The position numbers and the translations under genes are program-made. Below are positions 8,947 to 17,295 of a stretch of 44,360 bases of DNA, one piece after another (position 1 is the first letter of the stretch; every line of letters starts with the position of its first letter). The stretch comes from an uncultured Acetobacteraceae bacterium (lineage in GTDB: Bacteria > Pseudomonadota > Alphaproteobacteria > Acetobacterales > Acetobacteraceae). A model generated the notes under the pieces. The model was not told the origin of the DNA and searched no databases. It worked only from the letters and a program-made list of their open reading frames with translations. Where the stretch lies: contig CAIRCM010000042.1 of the NCBI GenBank assembly GCA_903877125.1, positions 1 through 44,360 of the forward strand, written 5' to 3'.

Positions 8947-10524
8947 ATGCGACGATTGATGATGACAGTTTTGACCGGGGTCGGTCTGGCCGCCACGATG
9001 GCCCCCTTGGCCGCGTACGCGGCACCGTTCAAATGCCCGGCGACCGGGGGCGATTTGGTGTTCGGGCAGGAAGCGAACATCAACACCCTGGACCAGATGA
9101 CCTCGTCGACCATTTCGACGCGCAACATCGCGATGAATATCTACGAAGCGCTGATGACAAGGGATGAGAACAATCATCCGATCCTGGACCTCGCGGCGTC
9201 GATGACCGAATCCCCCGATCACCTGACCTATACCTTCAAGTTGCGGCCGAATATCCATTTCCACAATGGCAAGGCGATGACGTCGGCGGATGTGGTGGCG
9301 TCGTTCGACCGGTATAACAAGGTTGGCAATCAGCGCTCGACGCTGGACAACGTGAAAAGCTGGGACGCGCCGGACCCCATGACCTTCGTGCTGCACATGA
9401 AGGTGGCGCAGCCGACGTTTATCGAGGCATTGAGCTCGTTCAGCGTCCCGATCGTCATTATCCCCGCGGAAGACCGCGACGTGCCGGCCCAGCAGCTCAC
9501 GCATCCCGTCGGCACCGGCCCGTTCCAACTGGTGGAATCCGTGCCCGGCAGTTTCGTGAAGCTGAAGCGGTACGACGGCTACCAGCCCAACACGAGCTTC
9601 GAAAACCGCACCGGTTTCGGCGGCTACAAGGTAGCCTGCCTCGACACGGTAACTTTCCGGATCGTCACCGAACCCGGCGCGCGCGTCGCCGGCCTGAAAA
9701 CCGGGGAATTGCAGGGGGTCGAGGATCTGCCGACCAAATCGCTGCCGGAGCTGAAGAAGGACACGAACGTCACGATCCTGCCGCTGAACAACTGGTGGAT
9801 CCAGATCGCCAACCCCAACACCTCGTTCCCGCCGACCGACAATCCGCTGGTGCGCAAGGCGATCCAGGCCGCGCTCGACATGGATGAGATCATGGATGCG
9901 GCGTCGGACGGCAACTACAAGCTGAATGTCGGCTTCCAGTATCCCAATCAGCCCGACTACACCGATGCCGGCAAGGAAACCTACAATCTGCATAATGCCG
10001 ATCTCGCCAAGAAATACCTGGCCGAAGCCGGCTACAAGGGCGAGCCGGTCATCCTGCTGACCAACAAGGACTACCCGCCGATGTACAATTCGGCCCTGGT
10101 CATGCAGCAGCAGCTTCAGGCGGTCGGTATCAACGCCCAGATGAAGGTGGTGGATTGGCCGACCTCGGTCCAGATGATGCTGAACACGACCGAGGGCTGG
10201 AATTTCCACTTTACCGGCTGGGGCACGCAGCCGGCTTTGGGCGCCCTGGCGACCATGCAGTTCATGGTGCAGCCGAACGCCACCTACAAGCCGAAAGGCG
10301 GCGTGGACGACCCCGAGGTGCTTGCGGCTTGGCGGGGCATGAACGACCTCCCGACCGCCGAGGGCCGGCAGGCGTCCTATGCCAAGATGCAGCAGCTGGT
10401 GCTCGACAAGGTCTATGCGATTCCGTTCGGATCCTTCACCAAGGTCCAGGGCGTGCGGTCCAATGTCGGCGGGTTCGTGCCGTTCCGCATCCCGCGCTTC
10501 GCCAACGTGTGGATGACGCACTGA
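8947..10524 (+). CDS. ABC transporter substrate-binding protein, family 5 (peptide/nickel type)
   Basis: 525-residue periplasmic solute-binding protein. An N-terminal signal peptide of about 25 residues ends at AAYAA. Then come the SBP_bac_5 hallmarks: YEALMTRD, a LTYTFKLRPNIHFHNGK segment and SADVVASFDR. Family members bind di/oligopeptides, nickel chelates or related amines. First gene of an operon with two permeases; the next gene starts on the base after its stop codon. The two matching ATPases are about 3 kb downstream, beyond an antisense insertion. Confidence 0.93.
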   Translation: MRRLMMTVLTGVGLAATMAPLAAYAAPFKCPATGGDLVFGQEANINTLDQMTSSTISTRNIAMNIYEALMTRDENNHPILDLAASMTESPDHLTYTFKLRPNIHFHNGKAMTSADVVASFDRYNKVGNQRSTLDNVKSWDAPDPMTFVLHMKVAQPTFIEALSSFSVPIVIIPAEDRDVPAQQLTHPVGTGPFQLVESVPGSFVKLKRYDGYQPNTSFENRTGFGGYKVACLDTVTFRIVTEPGARVAGLKTGELQGVEDLPTKSLPELKKDTNVTILPLNNWWIQIANPNTSFPPTDNPLVRKAIQAALDMDEIMDAASDGNYKLNVGFQYPNQPDYTDAGKETYNLHNADLAKKYLAEAGYKGEPVILLTNKDYPPMYNSALVMQQQLQAVGINAQMKVVDWPTSVQMMLNTTEGWNFHFTGWGTQPALGALATMQFMVQPNATYKPKGGVDDPEVLAAWRGMNDLPTAEGRQASYAKMQQLVLDKVYAIPFGSFTKVQGVRSNVGGFVPFRIPRFANVWMTH

Positions 10525-11475
10525 ATGGGGGCCATCCTCGTTCGCCGGTTGGGCAGCGCGGTGCCGATCATGCTGATCGTGAGTCTGATAACGTTCGGCA
10601 TGATCCATTTGATCCCCGGGGATCCGGCGATCGCCATCGCCGGTCTGTCGGCGACAGCAGAGCAGATCGCGAATATCCGGCACGATCTGGGGCTCGATCA
10701 GCCAGTGCTGACCCAGCTCTGGCGCTGGTATGCCAACCTCGCGCAAGGAGACCTCGGGCGGTCGCTGCTCCTGGGTCAGCCGGTGACGCACGTCATGCTG
10801 CTGCGCCTGCCGGTTACCCTGGCACTGTCGGCCTATGCCCTGGCGATGACCTTGGCCATCGGCCTGACCAGCGGCATCGTCGCGGCCCTGCGGCAAAACA
10901 CCTGGATCGATCAGGCGATGATGGTGTTCGCGATGCTGGGGATCTCGCTGCCCAACTTCTATCTCGGCCTGCTGATGATCATTCTGTTCGCGGTCGATCT
11001 GGGGTGGCTGCCGACCGGCGGCTATGTCGCGCTGGCCAACGATCCGCTGGGCTGGCTCGCGACCTCCACGATGCCGGCGATTTCCCTGGCGCTGCTGCTG
11101 GCCGGGCTGCTCGCCCGCATCACCAGGTCCACCATGCTGGAGGTCCTGCGCCAGGACTACATCCGGACCGCGCGTGCCAAGGGATTGTCGAACGCCAGGG
11201 TGGTGCTGAAGCACGCGCTGGCAAACGCGCTGATCCCGATCACGACCGTCGTCGGGATCATCGTCAGCCTGCTGATCTCCGGCTCCGTCGTGACCGAGAC
11301 ATTGTTCTCCATCCCCGGTATCGGCCAACTGCTGACCCAGGCGGTGCTGAACCGGGATTACCCGATGGTGCAGGGCGGCCTGCTGATCACCACCGCGCTG
11401 CTGGTGCTGGTGAATATTTTGGTCGACGTCTGCTACGCCTTGCTCGATCCCCGGGTGCGGTATGACGGAGTCTGA
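10525..11475 (+). CDS. ABC transporter permease, DppB/OppB type
   Basis: 316-residue inner-membrane permease with six predicted helices. The N-terminal RRLGSAVPIMLIVSLITF and FGMIHLIPGDPA pattern is characteristic of DppB-like proteins. The binding-protein-dependent EAA-like loop is in the RTARAKGLSNARVVLKHALANALIP region, where it docks to the ATPase. It starts immediately after the SBP stop codon and overlaps the next permease by 14 bp, so all three genes are translationally linked. Confidence 0.93.
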   Translation: MGAILVRRLGSAVPIMLIVSLITFGMIHLIPGDPAIAIAGLSATAEQIANIRHDLGLDQPVLTQLWRWYANLAQGDLGRSLLLGQPVTHVMLLRLPVTLALSAYALAMTLAIGLTSGIVAALRQNTWIDQAMMVFAMLGISLPNFYLGLLMIILFAVDLGWLPTGGYVALANDPLGWLATSTMPAISLALLLAGLLARITRSTMLEVLRQDYIRTARAKGLSNARVVLKHALANALIPITTVVGIIVSLLISGSVVTETLFSIPGIGQLLTQAVLNRDYPMVQGGLLITTALLVLVNILVDVCYALLDPRVRYDGV

Positions 11476-12328
11476 AGGCCCGCGCGAACCGCCGTGGCGC
11501 GCGAATCTCCGCCGCCTGTTGCATCATCGCCTGTTTCTGCTGGGTCTGGCGCTGTTTCTGGTGGTCGTGCTCGCCGCGATCCTGGCGCCGTGGATCGCGC
11601 CGTTGGATCCCAACAAGCTGGCGATGCGCTACAAATTCCAATCCCCGAACGCAAACTTCCTCTTTGGCACCGACAATTTCGGCCGCTCCCTCTGGTCCCG
11701 CGTGATCTGGGGCGCTCGGCTGTCCATGTTCATCGGTTCGGCAGTCGTTGCGATCAACGCGGTGGCCGGCACCGCGATCGGCGCCGCCGCCGGGTATTTC
11801 CGCAAGCTCGACAACGCCCTGATGCGCATCAACGATGCGCTGATGGCGTTTCCGGCGGTGCTGCTCGCCATCGGCGTCACCGCGATCCTCGGGCCATCGG
11901 TCAACGATGTGATCATCGCCCTGGGCATCGTCTACACCCCGCGCACCGCCCGCATCGTCCGATCCTCCGTCATTGTTCTGCGGGAGATGGAATACGTGCA
12001 GGCCGCCGTCGCCGCCGGGGCCGGGCATTGGCGCATCCTGCGCCGTCACATCCTGCCGAACGCCATGGCGCCGTTGATCGTGCAACTGTCCTTCCTGTTC
12101 GCCTATGCCGTGCTGACCGAGGCCACGCTGTCCTTCCTCGGCGTCGGCGCCGTGCCGCCCACCCCCACCTGGGGCAACATCATGGCCGAGGGCCGGCAAT
12201 ACATGACCGACGCCCCCTGGATCATCGCCATCCCCGGGGTGGCGTTGATGATCACGGTGCTGGGGTTGAACTTGTTGGGGGATGGGTTGCGGGACGTGCT
12301 GGATCCCCGGCTGCGGATCCAGTCGTAG
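11462..12328 (+). CDS. ABC transporter permease, DppC/OppC type
   Basis: 288-residue permease of the DppC group. An N-terminal OppC_N helix precedes the LFGTDNFGRSLWSRVIWGAR motif typical of this subunit. The EAA loop is in AAVAAGAGHWRILRRHILPNA. It pairs with the DppB-type permease upstream. The stop codon is followed after 1 bp by the end of an antisense Hint-domain gene; normally an ATPase gene would follow here. Confidence 0.93.
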   Translation: MTESEGPREPPWRANLRRLLHHRLFLLGLALFLVVVLAAILAPWIAPLDPNKLAMRYKFQSPNANFLFGTDNFGRSLWSRVIWGARLSMFIGSAVVAINAVAGTAIGAAAGYFRKLDNALMRINDALMAFPAVLLAIGVTAILGPSVNDVIIALGIVYTPRTARIVRSSVIVLREMEYVQAAVAAGAGHWRILRRHILPNAMAPLIVQLSFLFAYAVLTEATLSFLGVGAVPPTPTWGNIMAEGRQYMTDAPWIIAIPGVALMITVLGLNLLGDGLRDVLDPRLRIQS

Positions 12329-12329
12329 C

Positions 12330-14990
12330 TTACGCCGCCGCGTCCACGTCCGGGTAAAATGTTGTCCGATCCAGATGCAGTTCCAGCCTTATCGGTTTGT
12401 CCCAATCCTCGAACAGTGACGCCGGCACCAACGCTGCGCCATTGGTCCAGCGCAGGTTCAGTTCGGGTTCGAATGCGTGGAACCCCTCGGTCAGTGCCGA
12501 ATCGTCCGCGGTCATCACCTTGATGCGCGGCCCGCAACTCAATGCGATCGAGCGCAGCGCGACGCCCAGCGGACGTGGATCGCGCGACAGCCCCAGTGCT
12601 TGCGGCGCACCGGCGCGGGACATGATGACCACCCGTTCGGGACGCCGGGATAACGGGAAGACAAACCGTTTGTTGTGCCGAAGCATGGCCTCTGTCCGCA
12701 CCCCGTCCACGAGGAGGTATAAATCCGGATCATCCGTCAGCGGACCGATCCGGCGCGGTCCCGAACGATCCAGAAGCCGTTTCCAGACGGCATCGACAAT
12801 GCGGCCGCCGGTCAGCACCGGGGCGCAGGTGTCCTTCGGCGGCTGGTTCCAGCCGGTGTTGGCGTTGTGGAACAGCCAGCGATTGCCGTCGTCGCGGTAG
12901 CTTTCAGCCTGCGCGCCGTTGGCGATCAGCACGTCGTGGCTGTCCAGTTCGATATGATAGAGTGTCGCTTCCTGGCCGCGGTCGTCCCAAACGATGCTGC
13001 GATGGTTGATCAGGAATTCAACTGGGATCAGCACGCCGTCCAGCAAAAGCGAATGGCCTTTGGTCACGTAAAGATCGCGGAATGGCACGTTGGGACCCAG
13101 CGCGCCCTTTCGAACGATCACCGGCGTGGCAGGGCCGCGGCGGCCGCCGGTCGCAAGCACCGACCCGGTGCCGATCCACGCGATCGGACGCTGTTTGCCG
13201 CCCCACGTCGCGACGATGTCGCCGATTTTCAGATCCTGGACCCTCGCTTGGCCGCCGGGCGTTTCGATCAGCGTATCGGGCAGAAAACAGAGGGCTGTGA
13301 CCGCGGTCCCATCGGTGCTGGCGGCAATTCGCACCTGCGCGTCAGGCGCCGCCGTGAGCGGAAATGAACTCCCGCCTGCGAAATTCAGCGCCCCGGCCGC
13401 ATACGACACCGATCCGGGATCGACACCTTTCAAATCGACGATGTCCGTGGCGCCGAAGCCAACGATGCTGCCCGATGCGCTGGCGGGGTTGTCGAGGTGC
13501 AGATAGCCGTTCGGCCCCTGGAAGACGATGGTTTCGGTGCTGGCAATGGATCCCGCGACCTCCAGCGTGCTGCCGGCCTGGATCGTAACGCTACCGGTCC
13601 CGTAGAGGTCACCGACGACCATCGTGCTGGGGTCAAGAACGATCGCGCCAAAATTGGTCAGTGCGGCATGGTCGATGAGGGTCGCGCTGGTGGCAGTCAG
13701 TGTGACGCCGGCCCCGATGGTATTCGGTCCGGCAAGCATCCATCGTGCACCGGGATCGATGGCGATGGCGTCGAAGCCGATAAACTGCGTGCCAATCCCG
13801 CTGACCGTCCCGTCCGAGGCGCCAGAGGCAAGCTCCAGCGTGCTGACGGCCGGGCCGTTGGGGTTTCCGCCATCGACGATGCCGACGAACACCGCACCAG
13901 GGTCGAAAATGAGGCGGTTGTCGTAGCCCGCGGTGAACTTGATCGCATCGATCTGGCCCGCGATCGTGCCGCCATATTGGTTTTCCAGATAGCCGCCGGT
14001 CTTGAAGTAGACGCCCGCGAGCGCCCCGCCGATGCTGCCTCCCGTCTGGTTGACGACCGAGCCGCCGTGAGCGACCTCGATACCGTCATAACCGGCCGCA
14101 TTGCCGCCGATATCGCCGGCGTTGACCACCGTCGCCGCGTAGAACGCGCTGTAGATGCCCCGCGGACCGACGATCGAGCCGCCGGACTGATTGGTGACCG
14201 ACCCGCCGCCGACGAGAAACACACCGGCACCCGCGAAAAAACCGCCGTCGTAGCCAACGATGCTGCCGGCATTCACCACCGTGGCCGGTGCGTCTTGTGT
14301 TTCGATGGCTGTGAAGCCGCCGATCGTGCCGCCGGACAGGTTGACAATCGAACCGCCGGCATCGAGCACGATGCCCCAACTCGCGTATCCGGACAGGTTC
14401 CCGGCCACGCTGCCCGCATTCACGATCGCGGCGGTCCCGCCGTGGCCGCGGATCGCGACGTACCCGCCGACCGAACCGATATTCTCCAGCGTGCTGGCCG
14501 TGCCAAAGTAGATGTCGGCAACGGCATTGTTCGTGCCGGCCAATACCCACTGCGCACCGGGATCGATGGCGATGGCGTCGAAGCCGATAAACTGCGTGCC
14601 AATCCCGCTGACCGTCCCGTCCGACGCGCCCGAGGCAAGCTCCAGCGTGCTGACGGCCGGGCCGTTGGGGTTTCCGCCATCGACGATGCCGACGAACACC
14701 GCGCCGGGGTCGAAAATGAGGCGGTTGTCGTAGCCCGCGGTGAACTTTACCGCATCGACCTGGCCCGCGATCGTGCCGGCGTTCGCGACCGTCCCGGAGG
14801 GCCCGAGGGTAACCCCATACGTGCTACCCACGATGTCCCCGACATTGATAACGACGTCGCGGAATGCACCGCCGTCGGCGTAAATGGCCGAGCCGGCGGG
14901 GTCATTCAGTGAGCCCAGATTCGTGAGTGTGACATCCGAGGCGGAAAAAACGTAGCGGTAATGGGAGCCGGAGACAGTCGTATTTATCAA
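12330..14990 (-). CDS. Hint_2-domain protein with beta-helix passenger-like repeats
   Basis: 886 residues. Residues 1 to about 560 are Gly/Ala/Asn/Thr-rich with repeating NAGSI.G and NQSGGSI.G units, like the beta-solenoid passengers of autotransporters. Two 75-residue blocks (about 71-146 and 340-415) are near-identical. A Hint domain starts at about residue 568 with CFLPDTLIETPGG and includes TKGHSLLLDG and the closing SHDVLIANGAQAES. The last 170 residues match the C-terminal module usually found after Hint_2 in alphaproteobacteria. No signal peptide or beta-barrel is seen. Start: TTG at 14988-14990 with GGAG 9 bp upstream and an in-frame stop just before it, so the start is constrained. 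Hint domains can self-cleave at the N-terminal Cys; the biological role is unknown. Confidence 0.82.
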   Translation of the reverse strand: MINTTVSGSHYRYVFSASDVTLTNLGSLNDPAGSAIYADGGAFRDVVINVGDIVGSTYGVTLGPSGTVANAGTIAGQVDAVKFTAGYDNRLIFDPGAVFVGIVDGGNPNGPAVSTLELASGASDGTVSGIGTQFIGFDAIAIDPGAQWVLAGTNNAVADIYFGTASTLENIGSVGGYVAIRGHGGTAAIVNAGSVAGNLSGYASWGIVLDAGGSIVNLSGGTIGGFTAIETQDAPATVVNAGSIVGYDGGFFAGAGVFLVGGGSVTNQSGGSIVGPRGIYSAFYAATVVNAGDIGGNAAGYDGIEVAHGGSVVNQTGGSIGGALAGVYFKTGGYLENQYGGTIAGQIDAIKFTAGYDNRLIFDPGAVFVGIVDGGNPNGPAVSTLELASGASDGTVSGIGTQFIGFDAIAIDPGARWMLAGPNTIGAGVTLTATSATLIDHAALTNFGAIVLDPSTMVVGDLYGTGSVTIQAGSTLEVAGSIASTETIVFQGPNGYLHLDNPASASGSIVGFGATDIVDLKGVDPGSVSYAAGALNFAGGSSFPLTAAPDAQVRIAASTDGTAVTALCFLPDTLIETPGGQARVQDLKIGDIVATWGGKQRPIAWIGTGSVLATGGRRGPATPVIVRKGALGPNVPFRDLYVTKGHSLLLDGVLIPVEFLINHRSIVWDDRGQEATLYHIELDSHDVLIANGAQAESYRDDGNRWLFHNANTGWNQPPKDTCAPVLTGGRIVDAVWKRLLDRSGPRRIGPLTDDPDLYLLVDGVRTEAMLRHNKRFVFPLSRRPERVVIMSRAGAPQALGLSRDPRPLGVALRSIALSCGPRIKVMTADDSALTEGFHAFEPELNLRWTNGAALVPASLFEDWDKPIRLELHLDRTTFYPDVDAAA
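13747..13971. repeat. 225-bp intragenic repeat, copy A
   Basis: In-frame duplication inside the Hint-protein gene, paired with 14554-14778 (offset 807 bp, exactly 269 codons). By eye the two copies differ at roughly ten positions. Each encodes about 75 residues of beta-helix including GIVDGGNPNGPAVSTLELAS. The near-identity shows recent duplication or ongoing gene conversion. Confidence 0.88.
14554..14778. repeat. 225-bp intragenic repeat, copy B
   Basis: Partner of the copy at 13747-13971. It encodes the N-terminal instance of the duplicated passenger block. Differences cluster around codons for SDGT and KFTAG and near the junction with the following repeat unit. Confidence 0.88.
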
Positions 14991-15346
14991 GAAACATATC
15001 TCCGTTCATGGCACGCGACACACCGCCATGCGGCGGGCTGCGGATGCGCCAGCAAAGCCCGAGGGACGGTCGAAATTATATTCCGGAAATCGGTATTCAT
15101 TATCTCGAACGGGTACGCGAGGTCGATAATCTCGGTATCCCCGGAAGCACCCGATTCCGCACTGCCACTCACGCTGCCCGCATCGCCGGTTCGAACATGG
15201 TCGCTACCAACTGGCGCCATGTACCATATTTTGCTCTTCTGCCAGATGCCCATCACTACGTTCCGGCTTTAGCGCCGCGCTTGGCATTTGAAAAGGCCAG
15301 GAAGCCACCGCTTGCCAAAAATGCGGTTCCGCGACAGCCTGTTGCC
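14991..15346. other. Spacer between the Hint gene and the ABC ATPase genes
   Basis: 356 bp between divergently read genes, with lower G+C than either neighbour. It should hold promoters for both the Hint gene and the ATPase pair. An imperfect inverted repeat, ATTATC-CGA against TCGATAAT, lies near 15100-15140. Open frames cross it on both strands, including 89 codons on the minus strand from 15256, but none has a recognisable domain or a good ribosome site. No terminator or RNA gene was recognised. Confidence 0.45.
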
Positions 15347-16324
15347 ATGAGCCTTCTCGAAGTCCGCGGTCTGACCACCGCTTTTCAGACCGGAAGCGGC
15401 GAAATCGCCGCCGCGGAGGATATCGCATTCGACCTCGATCAAGGCGAGGTGCTGGGCATCGTCGGCGAATCCGGCAGCGGCAAAAGCGTGACCGCGCTGA
15501 CCATCATGGGCCTGCTGCCGCGCCCCCCCGCCCGCATCGTCGCCGGCAGCATCCGTTTCGATGGTCAGGAACTGACCACCCTGCCGGACAAAGCGATGCA
15601 GCGCATCCGTGGACCCGGCATCGCCATGGTCTTCCAGGAGCCGATGACATCGCTCAACCCGGTGTTCACGATCGGCGACCAGATCATGGAAACCATCAGA
15701 GCACACGAGCGCCTATCCGGACGGGACGTGTTCAACCGGGCCGTCGAAATGTTGGAGAAGGTCGGTATTCCCTCGGCTGCTCAACGGATGGCGGACTACC
15801 GGCACCAGTTGTCCGGTGGCCAACGGCAGCGGGTGATGCTGGCGATCGCGCTGGTTTGCCGCCCCCGCATCCTGATCGCCGATGAGCCGACGACGGCGTT
15901 GGATGTGACCGTCCAGGCCCAGATTCTCGATCTGCTGCTGGATCTGCGGGATGAGTTCGGCATGGCGATCATGCTGATCACCCACAACATGGGCGTGATC
16001 GCCGAAACCGCCGACCGCGTGCTGGTCATGTACGCCGGGCGTGTTGTCGAGGAAGCCCCGATCGCCCGCCTGTTCGACGATCCCCGTCATCCCTACACGC
16101 GCGGCCTGCTGGAATGCGTCCCGTCGCTGGTCACCGAACGGGAGAGGCTGATCGCCATTCCCGGGACGTTGCCCGAACCGGCGCGCCGCCCGCCGGGCTG
16201 CCGGTTCGCGCCGCGCTGCCGTCATGCCATCGCCGCCTGTAGCGCCGGCCTGCCGCCACTGACGGAGCAGGGGCCAGGTCATACCGCCGCCTGTATCCGT
16301 ATCGCCGAGCTGGCAACGCCATGA
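15347..16324 (+). CDS. ABC transporter ATP-binding protein, DppD/OppD type
   Basis: 325-residue ATPase. Walker A is GESGSGKS, the signature LSGGQRQRV and Walker [13 protein letters not shown]. The C-terminal oligopeptide-transporter extension is present with Cys residues in [13 protein letters not shown], likely for an Fe-S cluster as in DppD/OppD. ATG at 15347 was chosen because family similarity begins at MSLLEVRGL; the upstream open frame of 113 codons has no homology. It overlaps the next ATPase gene by ATGA. It surely serves the permeases ending at 12328, from which it is separated by the Hint gene. Confidence 0.93.
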   Translation: MSLLEVRGLTTAFQTGSGEIAAAEDIAFDLDQGEVLGIVGESGSGKSVTALTIMGLLPRPPARIVAGSIRFDGQELTTLPDKAMQRIRGPGIAMVFQEPMTSLNPVFTIGDQIMETIRAHERLSGRDVFNRAVEMLEKVGIPSAAQRMADYRHQLSGGQRQRVMLAIALVCRPRILIADEPTTALDVTVQAQILDLLLDLRDEFGMAIMLITHNMGVIAETADRVLVMYAGRVVEEAPIARLFDDPRHPYTRGLLECVPSLVTERERLIAIPGTLPEPARRPPGCRFAPRCRHAIAACSAGLPPLTEQGPGHTAACIRIAELATP

Positions 16325-17295
16325 AGGTTTTGATCGAGGCTGTTGGCGTCAGCAAGTATTACCCGGTGGAAACCGGGGGGTTCCTGCGCCGGTCCACCCG
16401 GTCCTTGCGCGCCGTCGATACCGTTTCGCTATCGGTTAACGAGAGTGAAACTCTGGGGCTGGTCGGCGAATCCGGGTGCGGCAAATCGACCCTTGGCCGT
16501 TTGTTGATCCGGTTGCTGCCGGCCACCGGCGGCACGATCCGTTTCGCTGACGCCGATATCACGGCACTGCAAGGCAAGGCGCTGCGCGATGTCCGCCGTT
16601 CCATGCAGATCGTTTTCCAGGATCCCTACGGCGCGCTGAACCCCCGCATGACGGTGGAGGATATCGTTGCCGAGCCGCTGGCGATTCATGGCGATACCGC
16701 GAATCTCTCAACCCGCGTCACTGAAATCCTCTCCCATGTCGGCCTCCCCGCACGTGCACGCGAACGTTTTCCGCATGAATTTTCCGGTGGGCAGAGGCAA
16801 CGGATCGGTATCGCGCGCGCTTTGATATTGCGGCCGAAATTCGTGGTCTGCGATGAGCCTGTTTCGGCATTGGATGTTTCCGTGCAGGCGCAGATCGTCA
16901 ATCTGTTGCAGGACCTGCAGGGGGAATTCGGACTCACCTATCTTTTTATCGCGCACGATCTGGGCGTGGTGAAACATATCTCGACCCGCGTGGCGGTGAT
17001 GTATCTGGGAAAAATCGTGGAGGTCGCGCCGAAGGCCACGCTATATGCAACACCGAAACATCCTTACACGGCCGGCCTGATCGCATCCGTCCCGGTCACC
17101 CATCCCTCGCAGCGGGCGAAAAGCCGGGCGGAGCGGCGGCGCTTGACCGGGGATATCCCCAGTGCGTTGGATCCGCCGTCAGGTTGCCGGTTTCACACGC
17201 GCTGCCCCATGGCTCGGGCGCTGTGCGGGGAAGCCGAGCCGGCGACAAGGGAATTGGCGCCGGGGCATCTGGTGGCCTGTCATTTCGCCGAATGA
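16321..17295 (+). CDS. ABC transporter ATP-binding protein, DppF/OppF type
   Basis: 324-residue second ATPase of the importer. Walker A is GESGCGKST, the signature [15 protein letters not shown] and Walker [12 protein letters not shown]. The C-terminal extension includes [14 protein letters not shown]. It forms the heterodimer with the upstream DppD-type subunit and closes the operon, ending head-to-head with no spacer against the following minus-strand membrane protein. Confidence 0.93.
   Translation: MKVLIEAVGVSKYYPVETGGFLRRSTRSLRAVDTVSLSVNESETLGLVGESGCGKSTLGRLLIRLLPATGGTIRFADADITALQGKALRDVRRSMQIVFQDPYGALNPRMTVEDIVAEPLAIHGDTANLSTRVTEILSHVGLPARARERFPHEFSGGQRQRIGIARALILRPKFVVCDEPVSALDVSVQAQIVNLLQDLQGEFGLTYLFIAHDLGVVKHISTRVAVMYLGKIVEVAPKATLYATPKHPYTAGLIASVPVTHPSQRAKSRAERRRLTGDIPSALDPPSGCRFHTRCPMARALCGEAEPATRELAPGHLVACHFAE

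Noticed and set aside
8110-11328. A 1072-codon minus-strand frame under the ABC importer genes
   Set aside because: Only the LOG protein at its end is real; the rest is antisense to three well-supported plus-strand genes.
12397-14912. Several plus-strand frames opposite the Hint gene
   Set aside because: They lack ribosome sites and recognisable domains; the minus-strand Hint protein has clear motifs.
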